A stretch of DNA of 64,000 nucleotides from Gyromitra esculenta (lineage: Eukaryota; Ascomycota; Pezizomycetes; Pezizales; Discinaceae), in assembly GCA_038503075.1 (NCBI GenBank), contig JBCAML010000010.1, forward strand, positions 1,612,001 through 1,676,000, written 5' to 3'. Position 1 is the first letter of the stretch. Each line of letters begins with the position of its first letter. Positions 43,404 through 56,830 of this stretch are shown piece after piece. The position numbers were made by a program, and so were the translations under genes. Below the pieces are notes generated by a model that worked only from the letters and a program-made list of their open reading frames with translations, had not been told where the DNA came from and ran no database searches.

Positions 43404-46400
43404 TCTCTCTGCGACGATTGATGAGTGGTAGATAAATGAAAATCAATGAACCTGGTAAACGAATGCCCCTCTTCGACTCCTGATGGGCTTTGAAATATTT
43501 TTAGCACTCGCTAAGTACATGGTGGGGCAACAGCAGCAAATCTTCAAGCTCAGCTCGGCGTTCTAACCCAATGTTAACGGCGCAGAGGAATCTTGAACCT
43601 CTACGGTTTACTCCCACGCGTTGGTGCCTAGGGTAATCTAAGGGACATGTGATCGAGTCATACATTGTGATTATATGCCATTTTATAGGTATTGTATCCC
43701 GTGGGGTGACGTATTTAAATTCTTTTTCAGCTGATTCTGTTAATATGAGCTCGATATTTTGCCCTAGCCTCCCAGCTGGCTCCTTCGCTAACCGATTATT
43801 GTTATTTCTTTGAGAATATACCCTCTCCTACATACATGCTCCTTTCCTTCTTGTTGTAAGTACATATACGTCATCGTGTAGGTACATGTACATGTGATCA
43901 TCATTGTTTTGAGCGGTCTACACAAAAAAAACCCCAACCCTACACGTATCCTAGCGAAAATAAATAGCCTGAATATCTCGCAGAGAATGCATTAAAAAAA
44001 TACACGGAAATTTAAAGACGGGACTCTTATTTTGTTGTTAGCTACTGGTCCTAAAGGGGTTGATCTAACATAAGGAGGCTAGGTGTTTCGTTTCAAGTGG
44101 AGGCATTATTATTATTATCATTACAAACAGGCGCTAGATCGGATATTTGCTCATTGTGACCTTTGAGATATGTGGAAATATCTGATTAGGTACCTGAGGA
44201 TTGACCGCAGACAGTTCTTCGCTCCTGCTAGGCTCTTCTCTTTCTTTTACAATATTGATGATCTGGTAATTAAATACAATAACCTCTTTATTTCCACCGT
44301 GGTTATTTCCTCTTTTGTCGTATTGGGTAACTGGGGCACCACCAACAATCATTTTCTTTTACCTCGCTTTTACCTTCTTAACGCTGTGATATTTATTTAT
44401 TAACGTTGTTTTTAGTGTGCTTGTTATTTTATTAAAGTAGATTTATTTATTTAGTAGGTACATTCAACCCATAGGTTATGGTAAAAATTGGGTCACTGAC
44501 TCACTGGTACATAACATAGTCTCGCGCCTAGCCTCCGATTGACACCACAGGCGTTTCCATCTTGGTATACGTATCAACTCAACTGTACCTTACATATAAC
44601 TTTTCCTGAGCACCACGCTGGTTTAGTATTACCCGAACAACCAGTATTATCAGATCTTTACATCCGTACTGTTAACACTAGTTGGTTCTCATAACGCTTA
44701 CTCTTCTAGAGCCCTTTGAGGCATATCTGCGTTTTGAGCTTACATGCTCCCCCTTAGCCCCATTATTACCAACAACCAGAGAAAGCAGGGCGAAACCATC
44801 CCTTTCCATTATATTTTAGTGCAATTATTACACTAGCGTGCAGGCTAATCTGTTGGAAACTGTATCTTCAAGGCTCACCACCGGGTACATGAGTTCCTTC
44901 CCAACCTTCATATCTTGACTGATGGAAACCATTTACTCCATCCGATTGAGCTAGTCTTTTATGTGGTTAGACGCTCCGCCTACAACACACCAAAGTAGAG
45001 ATCAAGTGCTCCCCAGAAATGATCGTAAGAGAATCCTTGCACCACTAGTGAGCGTCACGTAATTTATCTTGCTCGTACATCGGGTGGCAATGGAAAAGGG
45101 TGGGTATGTTTATTCTATTATACGAGACAGCTAATGGGTCCCAAATTCCGAATCTAGCCGTGGTTAGAGCACACGCTGTGGGGCCATCATACTATTAGCT
45201 TGTTGAGGATCTTATCCAATGTTATACTCTAGGAAGTGTGACCCTCTACATTATTGCGAGTTATTCAGACATAATTTAGGGTTCCACAGTTCTACTGCAG
45301 CTGTAATGGTTTTTTAGAGAGGGTTCCATCTAAACTATCAGACTCAAGCTGCCTAATCGTTGGATACTGTCATTGGTGAGAAAGAGTCTGAAGTAATTCT
45401 CAGGGTTGTTATCTAGATGACTGGCACGTGTTATTCCAAATACTCGTGTCAAATGATGGCATTCCAAAGCTCAGATTTCAATGATCAGACTCAATCTTCC
45501 CTGCTTACCGGCGGATATCGGAGGTATAACCATCGTGTGGCTCGAGATTGACATCACTAGCGCGCTAATTGCAATATCCATCGATCCCAATTGTTGTCTC
45601 CTCAGGAACAGGCTTCCTTCGCTCACATGGCACGTCAGCACTAGACTACGGGGAACTCAGAATTTTTTTGGCAGGGCTGTCTTCGTAGATATGCTGATAA
45701 GGGATCTAATTAGTAGTGTCTAATACAAACACGAGTGACATCGCATGACTGCGTCAGGCACCGGGAAATTCCCGGCGTTATCCAAAAGCCTATCAGACAC
45801 ACCGCATTGGCTATGTATCATGCACGCACGACATGTATAATCGTTTCTGCACTTTTGTCTTACTGCCGTAGAAATGCGTGCCTAACCGTTTCTTGATGGT
45901 TCCGGCATTGTACCACATCGCTTGAGCCACCATGCTAAAAACAGATTCCGAGTGAGGGGCTATGAGCATCGTATAGGCACAAAAACCTCCCTCGAACAAA
46001 TAAAAATAAAAATGAGCAACAAGCGATCCATTAACCTGAAACTGAATATTGATCTCCATTTTCATCAAAATATAAGCAATTCTATACAAAAATGGGATAT
46101 AGTGGTGACGAGTTGGATAAATTACAGCATCAATTAGAGTAAAACCACGCGAAGACCCCCCACCACCGCCTTGGGTAGTTCAAATGTCTCACTTATCCCC
46201 TAAGCCCTACCTGCTCGCCCTGTTTTTCTACCTACTAAGATTCAGTGTACAAAATAATGACAAGTTTATTCCTTCAGAGTTTCACGGCCAGGGCTAATAA
46301 CCCATCCTATTATCTCCGTAGTAGATCTGGCATCTAGATGACTGAGTCAACCGTTGAAGTCGTATATGGGTAAGAGTTAGATAGCGACTTACTAAAGAAA

Positions 46401-46732
46401 CTACCAGCCACTGCAAAAATCACCCAGAATCGCATTTACGGATAATGTTGTTTTATTTCCCGCACCTGAGTTTATATAGGAAAGTAGGTTATATCATTGA
46501 GTTTAACATCAAAAATAAGTAAATAAACTTCGATCAAGTAAAAGTACAAACTTGCAGTACCAGCGCAAATATCTTCGGAAGCGAATAAGTAGAGTACAGT
46601 ATAAAAAGAAAATAGAACAAACAAGAAGAATAAAAAACTGAAAACAATGCCTGTGCACGCGCTGTTGCCGCATTGGGTATCAGCTTATTCAAGGCATTCT
46701 AGGGCGAACACTACAGTACTTTCGCTGCCCAC
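43404..46732. other. Intergenic region
   Basis: AT-rich sequence with many stop codons. Apart from the LINE 3' tail at 44434-44483, I see nothing I can support. Confidence 0.5.
44434..44483 (-). repeat. LINE group 2 3' terminus (tail copy f)
   Basis: On the minus strand CATAACCTATGGGTTGAATG (44461-44480) is followed by an AAATA-type short repeat tail (44441-44460). It matches the terminal motif of the LINE fragment at 35821, so this is a heavily truncated copy. No coding part is evident upstream. Confidence 0.6.
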
Positions 46733-47387
46733 TTAAACAGCACGACTTTTTGCGCTAGGGCCAGAACTGGTAAGGCTCGTATCTTGTGATATTCCTCTAT
46801 CAGTCGTGAGGTGTTCATGATTTTCGGTTTGAGCGTACTCGCGGGTGTTCACAGCTTCACCAGAGGCTTGGGTATTTGCTGGGCTACTCGTTCCTAGAGA
46901 CATGAGGCCTGCAATAAAAGATTGAATATTTTCCTCTGATTCGGAGCGATTGCTGCGTGCGTAGATACTCTCCTCCTGCTCTAGCATGAATCTTTCTAAA
47001 CCGCTTGTACTGTAACCGCTGAAGAGCTCTTGTAGCTGCCTCTTATTCAAACCGAAATCGCTCAAGTTTCCAATTACAACGGCGACCTATTTATATCCCT
47101 CAGTAGGTACTAAGAACTGAATGGATAAATAGTATCCTTACACTTTGGCGAGAAATTAAATCCTCGTGCTTATCATCAAGGTGTCTAATATCTCCGTCAT
47201 GACGGTGGTAATGGGTTTGGGGTGCGGTAGAGTTCGTGTACGCACTTGGGTCGTGCTGCGATGTACTGCCAGCTATGTCGCGCTCCTCACAGAGTCTAAG
47301 TAAAGGAGTGACGTCTGGGGTAGGCATGCGGTCCTGACGTTGTCTATGGATATGTGGAATCTGGTTGACGTTGTAGGTGGTGTTCAT
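46733..47387 (-). CDS. Small two-exon protein, paralogue A
   Basis: A predicted 199-residue protein of unknown function. Exons 47142-47387 (82 codons) and 46733-47086; the 55-bp phase-0 intron has GTAAGG..TAG. The start is the first ATG of the frame, 110 nt downstream of a TATATAA box (47499-47505). The N-terminal exon is His/Arg/Asn rich, the centre has VIGNLSDFGLNKRQLQELF directly after the intron, and the C-terminal part is Ser/Thr/Glu rich and probably disordered. No signal peptide or membrane segment. The central block aligns without gaps to the product of 52800-53473, with the intron at the same place, so the two are paralogues. Confidence 0.7.
47142..47387 (-). other. Paralogue A exon 1
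   Basis: Coding exon ending in ..ISRQS directly before the donor GTAAGG. Exon 1 of paralogue B ends ..AALQS before GTAAGA, so the two donors occupy the same codon position. Confidence 0.65.
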
Positions 47388-47498
47388 ATTTGGTGATAGG
47401 CTATTGGAGGTAGTGTGAACAATCTGATAGTTAGTGCTGTCAAGGGGACGTGGGTGGTTTATTGAGGAATGCAAGGAGAGATACGATTTGTTGCGGGT

Positions 47499-47505
47499 TT
47501 ATATA
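47499..47505 (-). promoter_or_regulatory. TATA box of paralogue A
   Basis: TATATAA on the minus strand, 110 bases upstream of the ATG at 47387, a usual spacing for fungal promoters. No equivalent was found for paralogue B. Confidence 0.5.
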
Positions 47506-48975
47506 GAGAAGAAAAAATTCACGGGTACTGGAGAATTGGGAAAATCCATCATAGTCCCTAGTGAATAGGTTACAAATACTATTATGCGTAAGCCCTGCGT
47601 TTTTCCAGATCGTCGTATACTTTTGTTCTGACTTCGACCCAATGAAATCGCATACAAGCCACTTCTAATCAAAATCATGGTCATTGATTGGGTGCTAAGC
47701 GTATTAAAGTACTCACTAGCCTTAAATTTTTAAGTCTTCATGTAGTCAAGGCGAGACACGCAATGAGGGTGAAGGCGAACATTAATCCTAACGATAGATC
47801 ACATAAAACAGAAGGGGGATTGATGACGAAGCCATGAATTGCTCCAATAGTTGAAACTAATGTTGTGAAGCGTTGACCATCGCATCCCACATAGAAGCAG
47901 GGGTAGATATTGGTCAAGATTCCATATCTCGGCGTCCAGGAAGGAGTTGGGCAGAACAAAAGTGCGAGTGGCCTGAAGGAGGTCATCCGTTACTGGTGAT
48001 GCTTGTAGCTCAAGGAGACTGTGAAGGGTTGTTTATTGTATATCTAGGTAGATGCAACTAGATGTTCAAGTCAACGTAGGATAAGAATATAGTCTTTTGA
48101 GGTTGCATCCAAGGCTAACCGCTTCCTCTCTTTCCTGCATTAGCATCTTCAGCCGCGTCGTGTCGACCGTCCAGTTCTTAGAGAAGTTTCTGGCCCGATA
48201 CGCTTCACTCGACGTGTTCTGTGGTCGTACTGATGGCTCTAAGGTAGAGTTAAACCGTACAACCCACTGACCTCCGTAGGTCTCCCCCGATACATAAACT
48301 TAGCCCATAGGAGCGCCGACACCCCCATCCCAAACTTTGCCAACAAACAACCAGAAACTTGGTTAAATGCGGTAAAGAGCTCCTCTCAATTTTCGCGATC
48401 GCAAAGCTGTCGTTCAAAACTAACGATCGCGATATTATAACAAGACTTGGCGTGCTTCGAGGATAGAAACTACACTTCTCGCTCCAGATCCTTGCCTCCG
48501 AACATTCCCATAAATATTAGTAAAGGAGAGTATCTAGGCTAGGGGCTTAAACATTGGTGCCGCGCGCCGCCCCAAGGTCGTCGATTGTCAAGCTGTGCGG
48601 ACATCGAATTTGAAATGATACGATCGCAAGTTCGAAATCATAAATCCAAGTTCTGGGAGTGTTCGATCCTCGAAACAGGGTATATCCTGGAACCCCTAAT
48701 ATAAAAATAATATGTAAATGGAAACATCCTGGATCGGAATTCCCCTCTTGACACAAGCCCCGCATTTGAGCTGGAGAAGCATTCAGCCTTCTTGCCTCAT
48801 GGGGTGATGCGCTTGAAAGTGGTTGTAACGTGACGGGAAAGCCTTGCTCCGAAATGGGTATCTTATCGAAGAAAATTTTTTATCTTCTTTTCATATGTAG
48901 ACCAAATCTTGAAACCAAGGTGCTATTAATTTTGATATTTGTTGTCCCGTTGTTATTAACTTAGGTAGACCAAGC

Positions 48976-49028
48976 ACCATAACCCAAGGGTTGAACGTGC
49001 CGAATGAAATAATAAATAAATAAATAAC
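48976..49028 (+). repeat. LINE group 2 3' terminus (tail copy e)
   Basis: CATAACCCAAGGGTTGAACG (48978-48997) is followed after a short linker by an AATA-type microsatellite (49010-49026). Same terminal motif as 35821-35840. The upstream body is too decayed for me to delimit. Confidence 0.6.
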
Positions 49029-52000
49029 CTAGACAGACCGATAAAGTCGAATCGTTCAGGGGGAACCAATTTTTGTCAATCACAGAAGTGATATGTTCTA
49101 AGGATAGCAAGGCAGAATCCCAAGGCTATTTTAGACAGCCTCAATACTGACCATCTTCGTGCCAGCCTCAAATCGGGAGCTCCAAAATCGGGAGGATCAT
49201 GTGTTGTTACATTCGTTTTTTGCCGAGGCTTGGCAAAGGGTTAGGGTTTATGCACCGCCGATTCCAGACGACTCTAAAATAATTAGAAGTCAAAGTTGTG
49301 TTATTGTAGACATCGACAGAGCACGTCTCGAGATTGGATGCAGATCTGAGCCCCTTTGTTGGTTGACACTCAAAACGTGGTTTTTCGGAGAAGGAAGTTC
49401 AGCCTGGAGCCATTACTTCTGTGATAACGCTTAGCTTTTTGAACCGGAAAAGTTGACTGACGGACGGGCTGGGGATTTGATCCTTTATATGATTTCTAGC
49501 GCTTGATTTCCGGGGATATAAAGTCAGTTGTTTTCTGATACAGTGATGATTTTAGCAGGAAATTGGATGATCTTTTCTCGCCTCAAGAATTGGATCGACG
49601 GGATTCAAGGTCTATCCCAGAGATCCTATAACGTTGCGAAGTTCCCTAATTCGACAACGATCAGCTAAAATCTCTTGACAAACTTTGCCCCAAGACATGC
49701 GAAAACTAGACATTCTTGCCCATCCCCGTAACCGCGTTGGTTATCACAATGAAGGCCTAAAATATAGGGCGGATATCCTTAAAATGGCTTTCCAAGGCAC
49801 ACAAGACCATTCCATTTCATCAACGGAAGAGCGAGATACGAAAGTGCTGGTTGGGACCTGCTTGAAAGGACAAGCTGGCTCTAGGATCCGTTGTCCGGAC
49901 AACACAATCACAGATGTCGATCCTCATTTTGATCTCCGTGATTGCAGACGACTTTATCTTAAAAGCAGAAGAGCAAGAGCAATTGGCTGCATATGATAGT
50001 AGATGAAAATTGGTATCAATTAATTTGCGAGAAAAAAACCACATGACTGATAGTGGGGATGGGGAGATGTCACTGTCGCAACATTTGTGGAAACTAAATA
50101 ACAGGACCACTAGCAGGGGGAGAAACTAGCACTGGACCGTCTTTAGAGAATGAAAACACCTGATCAAAAAACCGAATAAAAACGACATGCAGCAACAAAT
50201 GAACAAAAATGAGACAAAAATGAAAATATGCCCCACCAGATCACTAAGGTATTTCTAGGTCCTTTCGAGATATAAACGATCCCCAGCGGCCAGATCCAGG
50301 CTCCCGATAATGAAAAATGGGACTCCTCGCTGTCTCCGAATCCATGGATCCCCGGCATCCATAATGGAACAATAAATAAATAAAATAGAGAAAAAAAACA
50401 TAGAGTTTCACCTACACGCTCCCACAGAACGAGTTTGGTTCCCAAAGAAACATTGATAGAGAATGGTGCTATACGATTCATTTCTTCAGAAATCGGATAT
50501 AAATCGACCCTCGAAATTACATTCGTTTTTGGTCAGCATATATTCCCCCAACAGACAATATTCTGACTGAGTACTTGATTATTCTCGCCAACCTCTATTT
50601 TCAGTCGCGCAATATTTTTTTAACCGAAGCCCTCATAAGGTATTAAAATATAGAAACGAAGCCTCTTCCGCTTCAATATGTTCGGTAGAGTTCGTTAAGT
50701 GGATTGGCTTCTGTTGTAGAACCCGCGAAGTGTCGTGAATTTGCGAAGCCTCCCGCTTCAAAATAAGTAACATGGCTTAAGGTAGGGTGTATGCAAAAAA
50801 AAGAAAATTTCGGTTTTTTGGGCTTTTTTAGGAGAGGATGTTGATTTTGGGACCAACAGTACAAACTCCGGAGATGATCCTGCTACTCTTAAGAGTGGAA
50901 TGCGGGGCATGGAGTGATTCCCCCGCTCTCCATCTCTTTCTATCTTCTGAGCCTTGGCAAGTCCACCAATATCTGTCTGAGCTCTATTCAACCCTGACCC
51001 TTGAAAATTCAACAGAAATCAAAGTCATCACTACGTGTAATCATTTTGAGGAGCCGATTAGTAACCGGGAGTAGGCTTAATAGCCTCATCCCCGATCCAA
51101 ACACTTAGTACCTGGCTTGTTCCTCGCTGCCTCCGTTGGTCAAATATGGAAATTAGTAAAAAAGGAAGACCTGAAAAGTGGGTTTCATTTAGGCTATGGT
51201 GTTCTGCTGATCCCAATCATGTACCTGGGAGCAAGAACTTTGAATATACATAACGTACGTTGTGCCTTATTATTGGCACAAGCAGCCTTGAGACTACATG
51301 TATCTATCCAGGCGTCTCTGGCAAGAAGAACTCAAGACACATGAACTAGATCACAATCACAATACATGCAAGTATCATCCTAACTAGCGGTTGAATAGGC
51401 TTCTTTGTTTGATAGCTATTCGCCGCGCGCTGACCAGCTATACGGATCGCTGCAAGCAACGATTAATCTTTATAGATAAAATATGATGCATAATGGACTT
51501 CACACTGTCAGGAGCAGCAGCCTCTTGAAAATATAGAGCAATTGATTACCATCTTGCAAAGAAAGGGATTCAAAAATATCAATAGCTGAGTATATTAATG
51601 CACAATAATTGAAATAATTGGACTAGGTACTCTGTCTAACTGTTGATCACTCAATAGTCAACACATAAGTTTAGGGTTACACCAGTGAAACTAATAAATT
51701 TTGATAGCTCGGAAGTGAGTAACTTAAGAGTGCCTATTGGTGATCGGTTAATACATGCACCCTAGTGCACTACCAAGTTGAGCCACATAAACTATATAGT
51801 AACTTAGTCTGTCTAAGATGCCTGGGATAAGAGCATTTTTACGTGTACAAGCTGAGAAATTTAGACTGTCTTCTGTGTGTACGGTGGGTACCTGGTAACG
51901 GAGGGCATACCAAATAAGCATTGGACAACGACAAATCCAAAACAAAATCAGAACACTCTCTAAAACATGGGAGAAATCCTTGCTAACTAAAGAATAGGTG

Positions 52001-52799
52001 GAGAATCCAGATATCTGATTGAATTTTTCTCGGAACTAGAGGGTTCTATGACTTTGGGCTTCTTCCCATTCAAGGATTTGCTGTGGTTTTGTGTTGCTAC
52101 GTATCTAATTTTTTCGGCTAGTACGCCACGCACTGTCCAGCCTCCTATATGTGCGCCTCATTATAGAGTTGCGGCTCTGTTTTGCATCATTGAACGCCAA
52201 TAGTGCGAGTGATATACAATGATGATGGAATACGCAATGAAGATTGTGTCTGATCGTACGGTAGTCGCATTTCGGCCACTACTGCTATTTTGCTATAGTT
52301 GGGAATTAGGAAAGGGATTTCAAGGCTCTTTTTTCATTTCAAGTGTGATTTCTGCAGACTAGAATGTCGTTAATGATTTCTGCTGTTTCTTACTTGGGGG
52401 ATTAATTTACAGCTAAGATATTTGATATGATATTTAATCAATTACCTAGATGCAAAGCTTATTTTTCGGTTTGGGTGTCACAAATTTATTGGAAGCTATA
52501 GAGGTGTGTACGAAGACATGAAATACAAAAGTAGTCTGGTGGCGCGTCAACTCGAACATAGAAGCAACCGTCACCAATTTGAGCGAGAAAGATAAGATAA
52601 GACACCAAGTTGGTTGAAAGTAGCAGTTGTTGAAACTAAGCAAAGAAGGATACCTGTGCAAGCCAACCTCCCTCCCCCCTAAGGTAGAAACCTATGGAAG
52701 AAAAGAAAAGAAAAGTTAAAGGCACAGGTATAAACAGCAAATGAACCAACGAATCCCCGCTGTTTCGGGATCTGCGCAGGGTGGTGCTCAGTTGAAGGT

Positions 52800-53473
52800 T
52801 CACAAAACCCGCTTCTTATGGCTATATGGTCCTCGGCGTCGTAGTTGACGAGAAGCTACGCGGCGCGTATGGCCGGGCTCCACAAATTCATAACTGGGGT
52901 CTCTGTCAAGTGTCGAGGTTTGGCCTTGGGCCTCCTCGGCTGGTGAAGCTTCGTAGCCTGGCGGTCTATAGAACGTGAATCCTGATGGACCGAACGCGGA
53001 GTTCGATGGACCTAGCATGGAGTCTTGTAGAGGAACCGGGTCATTTAGTAAAACCAGATTTGGTTCGCTCATAAACCTTCCCTCCTTAGACATGCCGCGG
53101 CCGGCGTAACTGCTCTGCACTTGACGCTCGTCGAGCCCGAAGCTACGCAATATTTGTATAACCTCCGACTGCTATATATGTGATACGGTTTGGACTATTC
53201 AGTATACATGATCTAGTACTGGAATGTTGATATTCTTACGGATTGGAGTGCAGCTAGATGATCTGCTCTCTCAGAACTAGCAGCGTCAATCCAGCTGCCC
53301 TTGTTGGGTGCTTGCTGCACACGAAACTGGATGTCTTGCCTTTGAGCATGTCCTACCGGGACAGCAACGGGCAGCTTGGTGAGAGGGCCCCTATTGATGG
53401 GAGTATTTTTGGTCTCGTTAAGCCCATGGTGAGTCTTACGGGTCGTACGAGCTGGTGGGGATTGCTTCGTCAT
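52800..53473 (-). CDS. Small two-exon protein, paralogue B
   Basis: A predicted 201-residue protein of unknown function. Exons 53240-53473 (78 codons, true ATG at 53473) and 52800-53171; the 68-bp phase-0 intron has GTAAGA..TAG. Exon 2 opens QSEVIQILRSFGLDERQVQ. Over the first 38 residues after the intron it aligns without gaps to paralogue A with 15 identities, including V4, I5, L8, FGL (11-13), RQ (16-17), G24 and RFM (32-34). The C-terminus differs: Pro/Gly rich and ending in a basic stretch (RQLRRRGPYSHKKRVL), possibly a nuclear signal. No membrane segment. Confidence 0.72.
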
Positions 53474-56345
53474 GGCTTTTTCTGTAGCAAGATTGTTATT
53501 GGAGTCTATGAAGGGTGTGCCTTATGAGAGAGCTAGCTCACCAGTTATGCTTGCGAATCGATTCTGTGATGAGTGAATAGAGAATCTAGGGGGTGGAAGC
53601 GGCGTAAAATATAAGAACGGGTGTGCGTGAAAGGGAAACAACCCCCAGGTCGTGATGATTACATGTGTTCGCACAGAGTCTATGCGTTGGCTCACTCATT
53701 TTGAAACTTCGAGTCATAGAAGGATTTAGCCTTGTCAAAAATGCGAGAATAGCGCCAAACGCTCCAGCTGCTGAAAGCCAGATCAGAGTAAAGAAAAGCT
53801 GCGCTTCGATCGAGTATATTCTTTTCGATCCATTCGCAGTCTTTGTCAGGACACATGCTGGCATAGGGGGCTGATTCCGTTTTTGCTAAAAGTCGGGGGG
53901 AAAAAAGGAAAGAAAAAGTCTGTAGACGTTATTACGAAATCCTGTGTATTTGTATTTGTGTAATAATTCTGGTGCCTAGTGACCCACGAGACGGGATATA
54001 TTTACCCCGCATCAGTTGAGTGAAGTCAATTGATTGACGTTTCTCTGTGCCTGGCAGACAGATTTGATCTGGAATTACCCGCCTTGTGCAGGATTTCAAT
54101 CTTACCTGATAGTTCCAGGGTTCGTTTGTTACTATCCCTCTTCTGGGCAACTCAGACTACCGGAGCCCGGGGTGGGGGATGGAGTTTGCGGGGTTTAATC
54201 TGTCCCTCAGTGAAGCTGGAGGGTATCCATCCAATAATAATTGCTCCGGCGAACAAACACGTAAAATTGGACGAAAATTGAGCTACTGTCGGCGCTCTCC
54301 GCCGGGCCATCCCGCCAAAATGGGGGCACGTGACTGTGCTTCTGAGTGGGGTAATTGGTAATGGAAATGATAGCGTTTACCCCCGCGGCGGCCGGAGAGG
54401 CTGTGCATAGTGGCTGGTTGATGGTGTGGCTCGTTCGTAGGAGGGCGTGGAGAGGGTTAGGGATCCCTAGCACATGTATTTAATATCCCAGGATTTTGGC
54501 AGGATCGCAATGGTGATTGAAGAGAGATTGATGTTGCATGGTCCTCGTACTGGGAGCCTCTGAAAAGTAGAATATGGAACCTGGGGGCCATTCGAGATAT
54601 GTGCTTAAAAGAGGCTGATGGGCTCGAAATTTTTCTGCCTACATGCGGATTACCGGTTTCTTATAGGCATGCGGACCTGTGCTGTGGAGTGACTGCTTTT
54701 GATCAACGCCGAGTGATTCGCCCCAGAGACATCCGATCCGCACCATCGCATCTGGGGCGACCCCTGGGTGCTTCGGCGGCTTCCCCATGGCGCTCGTGGG
54801 ATAAACCAATGCAAAAGAGCTATCACGACAAATTACTCTATGTCAGCATTTATTAGATTTAGCCTTTCGGCCTTCTCCGAGTTGGTCAGTCTCTATTAAG
54901 AAAGTGATAAGTGGGTATTGAGGGATTTCAATTTGAGGCTGCTGGGAATACCGCTTACATCTTGGGCAGAGCGATAGGAATTTGCCGGAGTTGTGGGCGA
55001 AACTATTCTCAGTTGTTTTTCTTACCCTTGAGTGTTGAGGTGTTTTTTGCATGCAGACTAATAGTGCTGATTATTGAGCTAGTAGTTTTTTTTGAGCGTA
55101 ACTAGCATTGCTTTATTCTGATTTTGCATTTTCATTTGATAGTGGAAGAGTATTTAAAATTTAGTCGGGAGTATGCGTTTCGGATCTTGGCGTGGTTTTG
55201 GTGTGGTGGGAATTCCCTCTGCGAATGGGTAGATGTATTTGGTGATAGGTTTGACGACGGGATATTGCTTATAGTACTAACCTAATTCCTATTAGACCTT
55301 ATATTAGTCAATTTTCAATGCAGGAGATATGCCTATTTTAACCCTGATATCGATCCTAACTTATGCGTATATAAAGGGACATCGAATGTCTCATCCCATG
55401 CAAACAATGAGTTTAGAAGATCTCGTGTTCGAGTGGACTTACGAGTTGTTTCCACTCAGCCCAATACTTTGCTCAAAACTGTAAAGTGGAGGGGAGTAGA
55501 ATAGGGAGAAGAATATACCCTAATGCCTAGCGATCAGAGAATCGTGCTCTATATAACCACCGTTCGATCTTGTATCAACCTTCGTTAGATATGCCTAGAA
55601 TCCGAAAAATTTGCTGAAAGGGGCGAATTTTGGTCGGCCGGGTTTTACGGCTTGCCTTGAACAAAGACTGTAAGCTTTCTTAAGTATCCATTGGCCTTAT
55701 TAACGTAGATTCGGATATGGCCGAGGGCCAATTTAATACTAATCTTAATACTGTATTAGGGATGACCTCTAATCAGAATTTCTAGTGGCATCTGAAACAT
55801 GGTGCGCGTGATGTGAGTGTACCCTACTTTCGGTCAAACGCGAGTTTCGTGCAGCCAATAGGAGTATGATGATTTGGGCATGCTAATTAGATGTAGAAAG
55901 CTGGTTGTTGGTTGGTAGACGTTAGAGTCAGGGCACACACAGCCCAGCTAATGGGACCATTTAATTGGAATGGCTGGTTTCGGCTAATTTAGAGCCAGGA
56001 CAGCGCGAGTTATTCTTAGCTTGGGATACTTTATCCATAAATGGTATTTCGTGAAAACAATTGCATTTAGTTTTGCACAATTTGCGTCTGCTGCCGTATA
56101 TTTTTATTTCATCATGGATTGGTCTTTTTGTATACTTTCTGATTTCTTGTTTCAAGAAGTTTTTCTGGACAGATATGCACGTTTTCCTTGGATGTAGAAC
56201 TAATGGAATAATATAGAAGATATTTTACCAAAGTGGTCATGAGGGGTAGACAGAAACGAAACTGCTAATCTCTTGGAGGTAACAATCATATATGTAGTGA
56301 ATGCATCCTATTCCGGGTTCAGGGTTAAAATACATGTAGCTTCCT
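53474..56345. other. Intergenic region
   Basis: An ATG frame at 53586-53864 (minus, 92 codons) just upstream of paralogue B has one hydrophobic stretch (LFFTLIWLSAAGAFGAILAF) but no other support. The remainder shows nothing I can identify. Confidence 0.45.
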
Positions 56346-56830
56346 ATTTAGCTACGATAGATAGATAGATATATCATACACGCATCCAACCCTTGGCCAT
56401 GGGCTATGGTTGTTCTACAGGGGTGTCTAGAAATAAAAAAACAAACAATTTAATCATTATCCTTTCCATATTCTTCACTAAACTCTCTCCACGGCGCTTT
56501 CTCATACTCATGATACTCATCATTTTCATCTTCCTCTGTCTTATTCCTTAACAACATTTTCCCGCCACACCATACCAGTCTCTTCGTAACCTCTTTCTTT
56601 CCCCACAAACCCTTATACCTCCCCGCCTCATAACCACACGATTTTGACTTCATACATTCTCCCCTTTTCACACACTCGTTTAACAGGTCCACATATCCGT
56701 ACTATCCTTCTTCTTTTTCTGGGCCCATCAACCATACACTTTCTTTCCCAAACCTAACTTCACATTCTCCCCAGCTCACTTCCATTCCGTCCATTTTAGT
56801 TAATTTTCCCCGCCTAGTAAACTGACTCTT
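56346..56830 (-). mobile_element. 5'-truncated LINE, copy d, with (TATC)n tail
   Basis: Read on the minus strand, a decayed coding end (frame 56450-56692, basic and acidic residues alternating) is followed by a short UTR, the terminal motif ..AAGGGTTGGATGCG (about 56381-56408) and a (TATC)n tail (56355-56374). The terminus is shared with the copy ending at 35876. Confidence 0.65.

Larger units (their letters stand above)
47388..52799. other. Intergenic region between the two paralogues
   Basis: It includes a TATA box at 47499-47505 for paralogue A, a small ATG frame at 47738-47986 (minus, hydrophobic C-terminus), and a LINE terminus at 48976-49028. Other frames (49159, 49685 plus; 50164-50481 minus, hydrophobic) have no support beyond being open. 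Confidence 0.45.

Noticed and set aside
43590..43640. Possible tRNA 3' half on the minus strand (GGTTCAAGATTCC)
   Set aside because: The B-box-like loop is present, but the T stem is short and no A box, anticodon arm or acceptor pairing could be found upstream.
50164..50481. 105-codon minus-strand frame with two hydrophobic stretches
   Set aside because: It has an ATG, but no supporting promoter, intron or paralogue; hydrophobic runs are common in T-rich random sequence.
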